Source: Drosophila persimilis
Lineage: Eukaryota > Arthropoda > Insecta > Diptera > Drosophilidae
NCBI RefSeq assembly: GCF_003286085.1
Contig: NW_020825357.1
Span: 992,001 to 1,056,000, forward strand
Length of the DNA stretch: 64,000 bases
Direction: 5' to 3'
The notes under the pieces are model-generated. The model did not search any database. It was not told the origin of the DNA and worked only from the letters and a program-made list of their open reading frames with translations. Position 1 is the stretch's first letter, and every line of letters starts with the position of its first letter. A program made the position numbers and the translations under genes. Positions 33,001 to 47,100 of this stretch are shown piece by piece.

Positions 33001-36000
33001 GGCGCACAAAAGTCTGTCTAATTGGGCGAAGGATTTGTGATTTGTGATTTGTGATTTCTGATTCGTGATTGGATTAGGGCCCAAACAATGTCACATAATT
33101 CATCTCATTGCACATTCTCTCAGTTGGTAATTTACGTTTTGTTTGCCAGATTTCCAGAATATGCTCGAATATCCCTTCATTGTGCCCCGGCAAAGGCGAG
33201 GGGGGGTATTATCGTCTTGCATAGAAGTAAATTTACAGAAAAGGAAGCCCTACAGCGATTGCAAAGAATAGCTCTCGACAAACTATAGAAATTGCACTTT
33301 AATATGTTGCCATAGAAGTGATCCCTGGTACGGGGAGGGGGTGTGGGGGGGTGTGGGGGCTCTAATGCTTCCTAGTACCTGTCTCCCAATTGTTTCATTG
33401 GCTTTTTCCTTAAGTTTTCTTGTGCCATTTTCCTTTGTTCTGTTGCGAAATACATATTTCTTTGTATCGCTGTGCATGGCAGCTGCTGTCGCTCCAGGGG
33501 GTGTGCGGGGTGTGCGGGGTGTGCGGGGGGGGCGGCCGTTCTCCCAGACTTTGAGGTCACGTCGCTTTACGTCGCTCCACTGACAATTTCTAATAAAATC
33601 AAAAGCTCCACAAAGTTTGGAGGGTGGGGAGGGGGGGAACGGGAACGGCAACGAGCCCCCACCGATATCCGTGACACAGGCATACAAACAAATCTGCACA
33701 GAGAGAGAGAGAGAGAGTGACCCCAGCTGCGACTTCGCCAAGTAACTTGCAAAATAAATAAAACTCGTCGCTTGATATACGTACGTATGTATACCCCGCC
33801 GCCCCTCCCCGCCGGCCGCCTATAAACGGCTCAAACTTTTGTTGGCAACTGTTCACCTGGCAACCCCCCAACCCCCCCTGCAACCCCCAACCACAAACCC
33901 CTGCCTATGGCTGGCTGGTGGACCTGTCTCCTGCCATCAAGTTGGAAATTCGCAAAATATTTGCATGCAAAAACTTTAGTCATAATTTCAATTCGCCTCC
34001 TCATTGAAGGTGGACTACTTCCAGGGGCATGAGGGGCATCCACTTCTCTACTATCTCGCGTACGTTTGAAAAAAAAAAAAAAAGTTTATCTTTTTCCTCC
34101 TTTTTTTTTGTTTTTTTTTTTTTTTTGCTGCGCCTGCGGCAGAGGCCTGGGTCTGGGTCTGGGCTTCACTTTCATCATTGTCCGCCTTTGCCTACTTTCT
34201 GGCGCGGTATATTGATTTTTTTGGTTTATTTTTTATTATATATTTTTTATTTGGTTTACATGCCCCGCCCTCCCCCGTGCAACCCGTTTGCTGCTCTGTT
34301 CTGTTATTTTTTTGGCACGTTTTTCGGTTTCTAGGATGGAGAATGTCGGATGAGAGTTGGCATTCAAAATGGCATTCAAAATGCCAAGCGAAACTATGCG
34401 CTGGGACCAAATAAAAATTTCAATGCAACCTAAAAGCTATTGAGATGGCAAAAGCCACACAGGGCTGGATTGACAGGCCGGAGGACAAGGACAACGAATG
34501 GGAGATACTCTGTCAACAGGACCAGACACAGGACACAGGAAAAGACACAACAACAGCCCAAATCGGATACATCTCGGGGGAAAATACCAATCGTACAAAT
34601 AGATAATTCCCAAGCCTTTTCCATTCAACCGAAAAAGAGTCTTATGCTTAATCTTTAATCTTGAAAATTCTTCAAAATATCTAAACATTTCTGTTAAATA
34701 ATCTCAATTGTAATCTCAATTGTGGCGCTTCCCCCCGGTAAAATCCCCCAAAAAATGCACTTTATCAGATATTATCCAAAGCCAGCCTGGGGGAAAGGAT
34801 ACATTTAGAGGCTTCATTGGTGTGTAAAAAATGATTTTGGTCCGCACTTTTTGGTTAACATGAAAGCTGGCATTTGTTGGCCATAAATGTTTGCGGCCGG
34901 GAACGTTGCCGGGACGAATGGCAAACACCGACAGCCGACTACCGACTACCGACTACCGAATACCGAATGGGTTTGGGTATAGAATTATAAATAAAGTGCG
35001 AGAGAGTACACTTTTGGGCATTTACACACCAGTAAACACACACACACACGGACACAGGCACACCTGAGTCCTTCCTGAATCCTGCAAGTGGAGAACAGTT
35101 TTTTGACCACAAGAGCCATAATTTTGTTGGTTACTTTCCATGTAGTGCCTTTCCACACTCCTCCGCCCAACACCCTCTCTCTCCAGCTCTATCTCTATCT
35201 CTGTTTTTCTGTGCCACTAAAAGCACTCAGACTCTCCGACCATTACACGATGCAAGGCCGCACCACACCACACACCACTTCTGGAACAACATTTAAAACT
35301 GGGATCGTTTCTGCCACTACCTTTGCCCTCACACTTACCATAATCCCAATAAACAGAAATGTGTGTGGGTGACCTTGTGCCCAGGAGCCACCAGGAGGCA
35401 CCAGGAGGCACCAGGAGGCACTGGGAGTCACAAGGGAGGGACAGAGGCGACCAGGGTGGAGAGGTGCCACAAGGATTGAGGGGAGAGTCCCCCACCCCCT
35501 TCCAAAGGATTGTTTCGGTACCGAAAAACTGCATTCAAATGGGGGCAACTTTTCGTCGTCTCCCGCCAACAGGCCCTTGAGCGTTGCCTCTTGGGCGTGT
35601 CTCTCAAACGAGTAAAAACTAGAGACTTGTGCATATATTTTTGGCACGCACTTTGCCTGCAAGCAGTGCCAGGGGGGGCTAGAGGGGAGTGGCGGTTGCG
35701 TTTGTGGTCAGGTCGAGTGTTTGGGCTTTGTTTCGCTTTTGTTTGGGTGTTGTTTTCCAACTTGCGTTTGACATGCATTGACTATGCATAAGCCCACGAT
35801 TTTCCCCAGCCCACAAAGGACTCGCTCTCTTTTCTTTCCCCCGAAAACAGGGCTCCCCCTCTCTGTCTATAGGCGGGGGTAAGGGGCGCCTTGACGACGA
35901 CGACGACGTGGCAAAGGTTCCGCTTCGCGATGCCAATCTTGATGATCTTTGGCGGTGGGCCAAAGGCAGTTCTCGCAGTCGCAATCGCAATCGCAGTCGC

Positions 36001-38593
36001 AGTCGCAGCGGTGGCAAAAGTGGGAAAAACCCCAAGTATACTTGTAATTCGAAAATGCAAATCCCCCCATTTTCCGCTTTACTTTGTGTAATTGCATGTA
36101 ACAGGCAATAGAATTATGCATTTCAAAATGGAAATGGAACTCGCATGGAAGGTTTGCATTAGGGAAATGTTTTTGGCCTGCGATTGAAACTGCTCTTTTA
36201 TGGCTCTTTTAATGGCTGCCGCGGATGGCTTAAGAGGGTGTGGGGGAGGGGACTGCCCCCTCTTTATTGTGCGAGGGAAAAGCTTGTTTAAATATTGAAT
36301 CGTTCTCTGTGGTAGAGTCTGGGAAAGCCTGGGCGCTCTTTCCTCTCCGAATCATCTTCAGGCTTCGTCTCTGGCTCCTACTTTTTGCCTGATATAAACT
36401 TTATCTATGGCCAAATTGGCTAATAACTTTTTGTATCTACACTTGAAACCTTTTTCTGGCTGTTGTCGCATTTCTATTGCTGGTGTGTGTGTGTCTGTGG
36501 GGGGCCCCTCCCTGCCTCTCTCGTGTGTCCTTGTGCGTTAAACACATTTTCGAATTCATGCGAAAAGTTTTCCCCTGTTTTTCCTGTTTCGCTAGCTCTT
36601 GTAAGGCACCCTGGCATTTGAAGCGGGATTTAAGGGTATTTTGCATTCATGGCAATGTAGTAGAAAGGCCTTTACAAGGGAAGAATGGGGGCTTAGCTCT
36701 CCAGATCTGGAAGGATATAACAACTAGAGTATTCGCATACTATTTGCAGTCAAAAATTAATGAAAAAAAAATTCCTATTTCCCATAGATTTTCAGGAATA
36801 TTCCTCGGCCACAGAAGGTCGTATAAAATGTTCTTCAAATCAGAAGAAAGGTGTTTTTGCAGGGTATCCCCAGGGTCGGTTTGAATCACTCAACTATTTG
36901 TTTCTTTTCTCTTGTGTGTGTTTTTTTTTTTGTCATTTGTTGGGCAAATAAAAGTTTTTATCAACCGTGTGCATGACTGGGAATGAATGCTGCCTGCCGC
37001 CTGCTGCCTGCCGCCGTGCCACATGGCATGTCCCTGTTATCGCCTGTCCCTGTTCCCTGCATGAGTGTGCGTGTGTGTGTGCATAATCATAATCATAAAA
37101 TTGATTTAACTAATCAAAGAGACGTAAAACCCACGCAAAATTAACACAGCATTCAATGGAGACAGTCGACAAATCAAATCAGAGGCCTAATTCATGCAAG
37201 TTCAAAAGGCCAGTGGCGCTGCTTTTGGCTGCGGCTGTGGAGAAAGTTTTTGGGGGCCGCCAAGAAGAATGTCATCACAGGGGGGACATTGCTCCTAGGA
37301 TTTGTTTATGAAGCCACCAGCCACCGGGACACCAGGACACATGAAGGAAATGCCACAATCAAATATAAATTACTATACGCACGTGTTGCCCCCACCACAC
37401 CCGCACACCCACACACCCCCACAGATATCTATCTGTGTCTGTATCTATATCTATATTTGGCTATGGATAAGCACCACACAGCCAACTAGCATTTAAAGTC
37501 GCATCCATCCATCGATTTATCATGCGAGGCACGGCCAAAGGCTCAGCCCAAGCCATCGTCATCGCCATCGCCATTGCCGTCTCTGGCTGCGGCATCGTCT
37601 GTGCGGGGGCTTAGCTCTCACATAACATTTTGTTTAGCATACTTATCACACTGCTATGCCCTCCCCCCCACCGAAAACAGGAGTGTCCCCCTCGTGGCCC
37701 CCTGGCCAAGTGCGTCCGTCCAGTGATTGATTGGTGCGCCTGGCAGCTGACTTGGGGCTTCGATTACGTGCGGCCATCTGAGATGCTGAAACCGCAAAAA
37801 AACTGCAAATTAGCCAAAGCAAAAAGACGAGACGAGACGAGAGGAGAGAGTCCCCCCCCCTCCCCCCACACGCCATGCAGTCGTCTGTTCGAGGTTTCTT
37901 CTAGCTTTGAAGAATTTATTTTAAATGGAATGGAAATTCCATTAACCAATGGCAATATGTGGTTAGTACAAGAATGGCAAAGATTTTCCAGAAGGGCTTT
38001 AGAAAAGCGAGAACAAAGAGTTTTAAAGAGTCTTTTGAGTCGAGAAGTACTCCAATCTGTGCTCAGAAGTGCATCTCCATTACGCTCCTTGAAGGAAAAT
38101 ATTCACTACTTTGCATCTTATTGCCTTCATGGAGTTGCAAGTCTTTCAACTGCGGAATGCCAGGGAATTAACGTCAGTAATCGCCCAATCATTCGGCAGA
38201 TGGAGCAGACACAAGCTCCAAAAGCGTGGCCACCCCACCAGGGCTAGACTTTAATAATTTGTTGTTGTCTGTCGAAGCCATAGAAATGTGTGGATATGTA
38301 TCTCTGAAATGTATCGCTGCACCTTTGAATACTTGACAATGAAAATGGTTTCTTTTCCCTCTCCCCCTCCGGCTGCCGCAGTTTTCATCAAAGAGTTGGC
38401 ACAATTCCCCCACCTTTCCCCCTTGCCACTCCCCCGACGGTTGCAAATGTCACAATTTTTGATGTTGACAAGGTTTTCATGCATACATAAGTACTCCCCG
38501 CTCTCCGCTCCCCGCCCTTTCTGGTAGAGTTTTTTCCAGTTGAGATTTCACTTTTTGCTGATAGTTTTTTTACGATGCTGCCCCCATGGAACT

Positions 38594-38628
38594 GGGCCGG
38601 GGCCGGAGCCGGGGCCGGGGCCGGAGTC
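38594..38628. repeat. GGGGCC/GGAGCC hexanucleotide run
   Basis: Five to six imperfect GGGGCC-type hexamers in tandem. With GGGCC repeats at 31431-31460 and GGGCA repeats at 43001-43046, this is one of three short G-quadruplex-capable runs in the desert. Confidence 0.8.
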
Positions 38629-40580
38629 TGGGATGATGATGTTGCTGCTGTCAGTTGAAGGACATTGTAACAAGTAAATAAATGGGTTTTATTGCAGTTT
38701 TTAAACGCTTTGCTGATTTCTGCAGTTGCATTTTCGAGTGTCGAGTCGAGTCGAGTCGAGGGTTCAGGGTCCAGGGTCCAGGGTTCGGGGTTCGGTTCCG
38801 AGTTCAGGGTTCCCTCTGCAGAATGTGTGGGAAAGTTTGTCAAGACTCACAGGTGAATTAACTTTTCCGCCTCTGCCTCTGCGTGGTGCCTGCTGCAGGC
38901 CAGAAAACTTTTGGGCCAAGTCAAATGCATTTTGTGAAAGTTTTTGCAGCAGCAGCTCCTTGTGCATTGACAACCGCAGAGGCAGTGGCAGTGGCAGTGG
39001 CAGTGGCAGGGCAGCAAGCAGAAGGCATAGCCAGTTGGTGGGTGCAACAGAAGCAGCAGCCAGGTGGCAAGTGGCAAGTGGCAGGCAGCAGCATGTGGCA
39101 GGTAGGCAGGCAGGCAGCAGGTGGAAAGGGCTTTAACACTCGACTGCCTGCTAAGTCAATGCCAAAGTTATGGAGCCAAGAAAATGTATTTAAATTTCCC
39201 ATCTTGATGGCACTTTAAGCATCGATGGGGGATTGGTTTTCTCCAATACACTCCCCCTCAGACCCCACCACTCCCCACCACTCCACTCTTTTCCATTCCT
39301 TGGAAACTCCAGCGAAAACTCTTGCGAAAATGAGGGATCAAAAGTGACCATCGAATGACATTAGCTTTCTGTTTGTTCTTTTCATCTCGTTGTTGTTTTT
39401 TTCTGCTGCTGACTGTTGGCCAATAAACCATAAAAGAGCTCAACAAAATGCCACAATTGTCGCCAGATGTACACTGCAAGAAATGCATGTCCATACGGGG
39501 GCAAAGAAAATATTTGCAGAGCCAAACAGCGGAGGAAAGCAGAAAGTTGAAGTGAAGCTTCCCTCGGACTGCACTTGCGGTCGTAAAAATAGTAAACAGC
39601 AACAGCAACAGCCACAGAAAGGGGGAGTGGGGGGGGAAGAAAGCAACGAAGTAACGGCCCGGTTCGGGGACACCGAAGCTTGAGACACTCTGGAAGATGC
39701 ATCCACTCTCGGGGAGAGAGTGCCTCCCACTCTGCCCCCCTCCAGTGGTGGTCCCCGTTGCCGGCATTCGAAGCATACCCTTCTTCGAGGGTGCAACAAC
39801 TCGCTTATAAATTCCCAAGCAGTGGGCGGGGGCCGCACCCATAAAAAATTAAATCAGTTTGTGGAAAATACTTGCGTACATACTTTTACTGACTTTCAAG
39901 TAGCTCTCTCTCTGCGCCCTCTCTCTGGGTCCAGCCGGAGGGACAGACAGTTATCTACGAGTATATTTTGTGCTCCTTCCACCCTCCCACCCTCCCCCCC
40001 CCCCCGCCCAAGGCATTACTTGTGCAGCCCCCGTCCGTCGCTGGGCGACCTCCAAGAAAATGATTTCAATGAAACACACGCGCGCAGCATTTTGTTTGAG
40101 TGATTTTGTCTTGCAGAACGCGTAATTGCAGCAAAAGTTGAAACTCAAGGAAAGAAAAACTGTGGGATTGCAGGATAGTTATCCTGGGGAGCAGCGTTCG
40201 TTCAGCGGTCATGCCTCTGGATAGTGGCCCCCAGCAAAGGAGCGGTTCGGCCCACCCGAAGGCGGCCCAAACCCAAATAAATTCGTTCCAGAATTGCGAT
40301 TTTTGTTGCTTCAATTTGTGCTTTAAGTTTTCAAGCTGTGGCTCAAAGAAAGGCCCCATAAATTATGGCAGGATTTTGTTTGTTTCTAGCTTTAATTTGA
40401 ACCCCAAATTGAGGCTATAAGACGACAGGGCAGGGGAGGTTCTACGAGGGTAGAACTTTTTGGTAGAGCCCAAAAGGATGGCCCATTAATGTGGAATTTC
40501 TGTCGGGATTTCCTACTTTAAGAAGTCAACTGTTTTCAGGCAGAAAAAAAAGACGGAGAAAAGTTGGGATCACATTTATG

Positions 40581-41160
40581 TATCAGTATTTAGAACAATT
40601 TAGTAACTTTGATTGTAATATAGTATTCAGTATCTATGTAGTATTTGGTATTTTGTATTTACTTGGTATTATCTATATATTTGGTATTTATCTTGTATTT
40701 AGTAATTTATTTGGTTGTAATTAGTATCTATTTAGTATTTTTGGTATTATTTTGTATTTACTTGGTATTGTCTATTTATTTAGTATATATCTAGTAGTAT
40801 TTAGAATTATTGAATAATTTGGGTTGTATCTATTTAGTATTTTTGATATTTTTGTTGTATTTACTTGGTATTATAGATATATTTAGTATTTATCTGGTTT
40901 TTATTGAGTATTATTTAGTAGTTCTGGTTGTAATTTAGTTCTCAGTATAATGCAGTATCTGTTTAGTATTTTTGGTATTATTTTGTATTTACTTGGTATT
41001 ATCTATATATTTAGTATATATCTAGTAGTATTTAGAATTATTGAATAGTTTGGGTAGTATCTATTTAGTATTTATGTTATTTTGTTTGTATTACCTTTGT
41101 ATTATCTATACAAAATATATATATTTAGTATTTATTAGTATTTATTTGGTTTAAATAGGT
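40581..41160. repeat. AT-rich degenerate array built on TATTTAGTATTT
   Basis: About 580 bp of strand-asymmetric AT-rich DNA repeats TTTAGTATTT, TTGGTATTATTTTG and TATTTACTTGGTATT many times. Within it a longer block is duplicated: about 40722-40845 and about 40948-41075 match closely over roughly 120 bp, including TCTAGTAGTATTTAGAATTA. This indicates tandem duplication inside an older expanded array. It carries no coding potential. Confidence 0.7.
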
Positions 41161-44100
41161 TTCTTAAAGTTTTTTTCCAGAGCCCTTTTAAAGCCTTATC
41201 TTTGCCCCCCGTTTTCGAGCCAATTCCGCTCCCCTTTCATGGCTACTTTCTTTTGAGTTTTCCATTTCCATTTTTATTTTTGGCTCTTGTTTTCTTTTTC
41301 GTTGAATGTTGGAATGTGTTTGCCATCATTTGGAAAGTTGCACAAACTGTTTTGCCTTTTGCTGCCTGCCGCTGGAGCCAGAGAAAACTTTGAAGAGGGA
41401 GACCCGTGGACCGGCGAGCGCGGGGGGGGCAGAGGGTGAAGAGCGGGGAGTGGAGAGCTGAGAGCGGAGAGCGTACTCGTGGCAGCATCATCATTTGTCA
41501 GTGGATAAATAGTTTTTCCCCAGTAAGTGGCCGCCAAAGTTATGCTTTTCCGATTATGTCTCGTGGTTGCGTGGTTTGTGCGTCGTGATAATTTTTCATG
41601 GCCATAACTTTAAATGCCGTTCCGTTCCGTTCCGTTCCTCTGAACGGGACAGAGATTCACGGAAGCCCAGTGAATTATCCAGCCAGGATCTAAGAGATAG
41701 ACGGTGGACTTTGCAGGCAATAAATTCAAATTTTGCGGGGTGGAAACCAATTTAGTTGGGAGACCCAGGGACTTAATGTGTAATGTGTAAGCCGCAAACA
41801 TAATAAATAAGCTTAAGTTTTGGTCAATTTGACAAAATTGTTTGAGCTTAGTGCCACGAAAGGTGAGGAGAGGCGTGCAGGGCAGATCCTATAAATCAGC
41901 TGCCATTTAATCTGCCAGCGTTAGCCATAAGCGAATTTATTACACACTTCTTCCTGCGATTCGAGGACGGGGCGGGGGCGCAGGGGGCGGTTGAGTGGGG
42001 TCCAAAGTCGGAAGCAATATATCGACGAGCCCCCACCCGATGAGGTTTTTGTTTTGCTTTGCTTTGTTTTGGGTCTCCAGTGTCCAGTGTCCAGTGTTCA
42101 GTGCTCAGTCTCGGGTTACTGCTTTCCTCTAATCGAATTTAACATAAATGATTGAATAGAATTTTTAACCAGAATATCAGCAAAAGTTGTCATTGATTGA
42201 GCAGTCCAGTCCGCAGTCCACAGTCCACAGTCCGCTGTCCGCTGTCCCCCCCACTTATAATGCAGTTAACCGAAAAACAGAGAAAGGAGGGGACTTTGCT
42301 TCCCTTTTGATTGATGAACTTAAAGGTTCGTTGTACGCTTGAAAGGCAGCGGGAAAATCTGTGGGGAAAAACTCTCTGGCACTGGCATTGGCACTGGCTC
42401 TGGCATTGGCTCTGGCTCTGATTCTGGCTGGTAATGTATTTCGAAACCACTTGATAATAAATGCTAAATTGCCAGTGGAGTGGACTCGACTTCTCCATTG
42501 TGGAGAGCGGCAGGTCTCTTTCTCCCCCTCTCTCTCTGGTGACCCTCTACTGCTGCTCCCTGTCCCTCTAGGAGGGAGAGTGCCTCTAGTGCTGCTGCTG
42601 CAACTCTTCGAGTGCCCCTATTTCCAGCGTTACTGTTGCCCCACCCCGCCACCCTGGCACCCCGCCACTGTGCCACTGTTACCTGTCGCTGGCGAAGATG
42701 GCGTGGGATTTAAACGTCGTGTCAACGTTGCAAAGGTAATAAAAGTAGTGAAACTCTTACTCTGAAATTAAATATTAAACGCATCCCATCGCGTCGCGTC
42801 GCGTCCCATACCATACCATGTCATTCCTTTGCCTGAATGCTGATAGCCCTGTGGACACGGCTGGAGATTGCAAGGGACTAAGGGATTGCCGCCGAATCGC
42901 TGGGAAGATGGAGTGCAGTGCAAAGCGAAGGCTAACACAGGGATTTGTCGCGATAGAAATCTCCACAATTGAGAGCTGGAGATGTGTGTGGAAAGGAGTG
43001 CAGGGCAGGGCAGGGCAGGGCAGGGCAGGGCAGGGCAGGGCAGGGTTCAAGTGCATACAGGAACAGCATATTCGTATAAATCTCTTGTAATATCCAATTG
43101 TCTTGACGATTGGCGGAGATGGAGATGGAGATGGAGAGTGTCCCCTGGAATTCGGAGTATCCGTGGAATCCGTAGGGCTCTTTTAAATATATACAAAATT
43201 ACGGTATATTTTTAATGGTATATTTTTGAACCTTTATTAAGCCAGGAAATGTCTGTTCCATGCCACAGATGCGTAAAATTATTGCCATTTTAAAGTGACA
43301 TCTATGCACAATATATTTCAGAAAAGTCTTATCCATACATATGTATATTGCCTTCAACTTTCGCTGAAAACTGAGTTTGAGTTCCCCTGCGACTGCCTTG
43401 GTTTTTTGCTAAAATCTCGAAAACGACTAGTTGCCCGAAATCGATCTTAGCACCAATTATAGGGCTAATCAAGAGCTACTTTATAAATGACAAATAATTT
43501 TGAAAATCCGTCGTATTTTGAGCTTTTTACCACTTGAAATGTGTCCCGTTTGATATCTGGGAAATGCCAAAACCCTAGACAAAACAAAATACTAGGTATG
43601 CTAAAAATACCAGAAAATACCTTAAGTTCTGCACCAACTCCTTTCACCTTCATCATTCTTTCCTGTGTTGTGAAACTCCCAAAGAAAAGAACTTAAGAAA
43701 AAGCCCTATAGTCGGAGCTCGTTTTATTATGTGAAAAATCCACAAGGAAAAACTCTGATGCACAAGTCTCTTAGTCTCCAACGATTCCTAAAACCTACAT
43801 CTATGCAAACCTTTAACGTTTCTAAAGCAATGATATATTTCAAATTTTCCCTAGGACTTTTGTCCGTACAACCGATTGAGACCCTCAAATCCCTGGCCCA
43901 AAACGCTTTCAAATCTAATCTTGGACATCATCTAATCCAAAGCGATAACCATCCATGTTATAACCAGATATTTAGCTGATTTCGGCCGCAGCCGGAGGCG
44001 GCATGGGGCAGTGTTCTGTGGCATGGCTGGACTGAAGAAAAATGCCATAAAATATGCTAATTTTTTTTAATAAAATCTCACATAAAAATACCTTAAATGC

Positions 44101-47100
44101 CTGGCTCTACGGCCTTTTGGCGGCTCTCGGTTTGGACGACAAATTCGAAATCCGTGGCACGTCTCCGCGGACGGGCAGGGCGTTACGTTATTAACACGTA
44201 GGCGGCGAGGCGGAGTCTGTACCGCGAAGTGGCAGGGCCAGCAGGTCCTTCTCGAGTGGCTGCCGCTGCTGGTGCTCCTTCTTTCCATTCTGATTCCCCA
44301 CTCTTGGGATTTCTTGTAAGCAAAATGCTTTCTGGCCAACAAAACGTTTCTTCTCTCGATTTTAGGGCGAACAAAACGATTCCGAATGACGGGAATGGCT
44401 TTAATTTTGATGTATGAAGGCTTTTCAATGCGTTTGGCCGACTTCAGGAACTTGTTAAAGTTTTAGTACGCCTCAAAATGTCATAAAATGTAATGCCTAA
44501 GCGGTGGTGGGGGGATGGGCCCCAGTCCAGACTACTCTTTCTGCAGAGAGGGAGGACATTTGACCATGGTCATTTGTTTGTGGCAAGGAATGTGGCATGG
44601 CGTGCTAGAATGTGTGTGCGTGTGTGCAGGGGCATGTTAGATGCGAGACGAGACGAGACGTTGCTGATGCTTGTTAGCGACCGATGCTGATGATGGCTTT
44701 TTGTCTTTGGAGGCGCGCGTTCTCGCCCGTTTTTATGCCACATCATAAAAGTTGTGTGCCCTCGAAGGCGTAACACATATATCCAGGGCGGCGGGGGGGA
44801 CGGGGGGATGAGGCATGCCTCGTACAGTCGCTCGTTAGTCGCGCTTCCGTTGGATTTTGAAAAATTGTTGCAGGACTAGGAATAAGAGGAGCCCGTCGCC
44901 CCCCTCCCCCTCTCTCGATGAATCGAAGTTCTTCATCAGTTTGTTGTCTGATTGATTAATACATCAATTTGTTATTGGGGCATTCATCTACCACTCCCCC
45001 ACTCCCCCACACCCACCACCGCTCTGCCTCTTTCTTTTTATGTCTATTTCTATATCTTTCCGTCTGTGATGTCTTTTTCTTTCACTGCCGCTGTGTGGCA
45101 TCATCATCATCATCGTCATCGTCGTACACTTGACACAGTTTGCAGCTCATTTAATCACCACAATGCTCCACCGCATAAAAGCTAATTGTGCAAATTTCTT
45201 TCGCTTTCAGGGCTCTGGATCCCTTTGGCCGCCCTTTCGAGCGTAGGTACAGACCAGACCCCTTGCCCTTTTCCTGTAGTTTTTGCAGCTCTTCCACTCG
45301 AATCCCACAAAAACTTGTCCACACAAAATTTGACGACAACCGACGACGACGACGACGACGACGACTGTCGAGAACATATGATGAAAGTTCTTCTTAATGA
45401 CAGGCCACAAAAGTACAAAAAATACAGCAAAAGGAAAGCAAATTTTCTTTTATTCTGTGGAGTGGAGAGAGGAGTGAGGACCACCTCTCAAAGGAGCGGG
45501 GGGGATGGAGGAGGAGGGAGGAGGAGGTATATTTTAGGGTCGACTACGTGTTTCTTAGCGCTGATTGAAATGATGATTGAAGGAACCCAAGAACGGCCTT
45601 AGCTAATCGTCGAGTGATTTGAATGTTTAAGTGGACAAATGAAGCACAATTTATAGTCTCTATAAGGAGGAAGGAAAGTAGTCTCCCGGAACTACGGTTA
45701 CGAAGACCTATAGAGAAATTAAAGCATTAGTTGCACAAATCAAAGGCGAGGGGGTTCCTCGTTAATCAATTGCTGGGAATTTTAAATGATTTCAATGTTT
45801 AATGGAGACCTTTGAAGCTTAATTATGGACAATTAAGTGATTTGAATGTTTAAATAGATGCGCATTGGCTGGTAAATTGATGGCTTCTTGGGATTCCATG
45901 AAAGGGAAGCATCTCCAGGCGAATCGTGCCATTAGTCAAGGGTATGCCCCCCCCCCCCCCCCCCCCCCCATCTTTAAGCAGTCATTGCACTTTTATCCAT
46001 ACATTCCCTCCATTAAATGGGAGTCCCCTGCTCTGGCCCCTCCCGCCCTCCAGCCGTCCATCCGCTCCTGCGGTTGTCGACTCCGATCGATTCTTGTGTT
46101 AAAATTTAATTGGTTTTTGCCCTCTCCCTCTCCCTCTCCCGCTCTCTCCCTCGCTCTTAACCGCAAGTCTTGTTCCTTCGTTTAGCACAGAGTCAAAAGA
46201 CTTTCTGAATTGATGATTGCCCCTAAAACTCTCTCTGTGCTCCCTTTCTTTTCCTTTCTTTAGTTTTTTTCGTTGTTTTGCTGCAAATGGAAAACTCTTG
46301 CACACACAAGGGCGAGGGTATCAATGGGTTGGTTTAGGCAATTGCCTGACAGACAACGTCATAAATTATGCAGTTCGTGGAGCCCAGAGCCGAGAGCCCA
46401 GAGCCCAGAGCCGAGAGGCCCCCGTCAAGAGACCCCTCAGGAGCGACGTCTCTGTGACAGCATTCAATATGCATAGTTAAGCAAGAAGAAGTTGTGCTGC
46501 AATTTGTTTGATTGATTGACTGACAGAGTGATTGAGACGAGACAAGAGAAAATGTTTCGATGGGGCATGGGGTGTGGGGTGTGGGGCATTGGGTGTGGGG
46601 CATGGATTTGGAGAACGTTTTGGGAGAGTCAAGTGGAGTCCTTGCCGTGCAGCTCGGCTTCAAGTGCAGTTTTGCAATTGCTTTTTCCTTGCCTGAGTGA
46701 AGTTCAACTTTTAGCCAGCCCCCACACACATGTGGCATGTGCGGCATGTGTGGCATGTGTGGACGACTGTTGTGTGCTGTGCTGTGCTGTGCTGTGTTGC
46801 GCGTGTCCTGGCGCAATTAAAAGCCAATGAGGAATCACGCTTTTTAATTGTTTGCCTTCGCCCGCCTCCGCTCTTTGATTGGGGCTTTAAATGCTGAGGG
46901 CCCCCCACTCACACCCCCCTCACACCCCCCTCACACCCCCCTCACACCCCCCTCACACCCCCCTCACACCCCTCTGCGACCATCAAAGTTTAATCGCATG
47001 AAATCGAGCAAAAGCCAAAGGCTAATTTATCGAAAGAGAAGCAGAGAGAGAGAGAGACAGGGAGACAGAGCCCCAGGGTTGGGGCTGCGGATGGGGAAAG

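Larger units (their letters stand above)
28063..40580. other. Noncoding, simple-repeat-rich block
   Basis: No gene seen. Notable contents: GGGACA hexamers (about 28198-28225), GGCACCGGG minisatellite (about 28548-28600), a 36-bp direct repeat (29825-29860 and 29971-30006), ATTTGA hexamers followed by CGATA-rich DNA (31086-31150), GGGCC repeats (31431-31460), CT run (about 32541-32569), GGGGTGTGC repeats (about 33498-33532), CACCAGGAGG repeats (about 35381-35422), CGCAGT/CGCAAT hexamers (about 35973-36010), GGGGCC hexamers (38594-38628), GAGTC/CCAGGGTT runs (about 38740-38800) and GGCAGT hexamers (about 38981-39010). An open frame of 205 codons at 37630-38247 has no supporting evidence. Confidence 0.6.

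Noticed and set aside
37630..38247. 205-codon plus-strand open frame
   Set aside because: It begins in C-rich DNA, crosses AT-rich sequence, has no fly-like codon bias and no recognisable motif.
46908..46972. Regularly spaced repeats resembling an array with spacers
   Set aside because: It is an 11-bp head-to-tail minisatellite without unique spacers, in a eukaryotic genome; not a CRISPR array.
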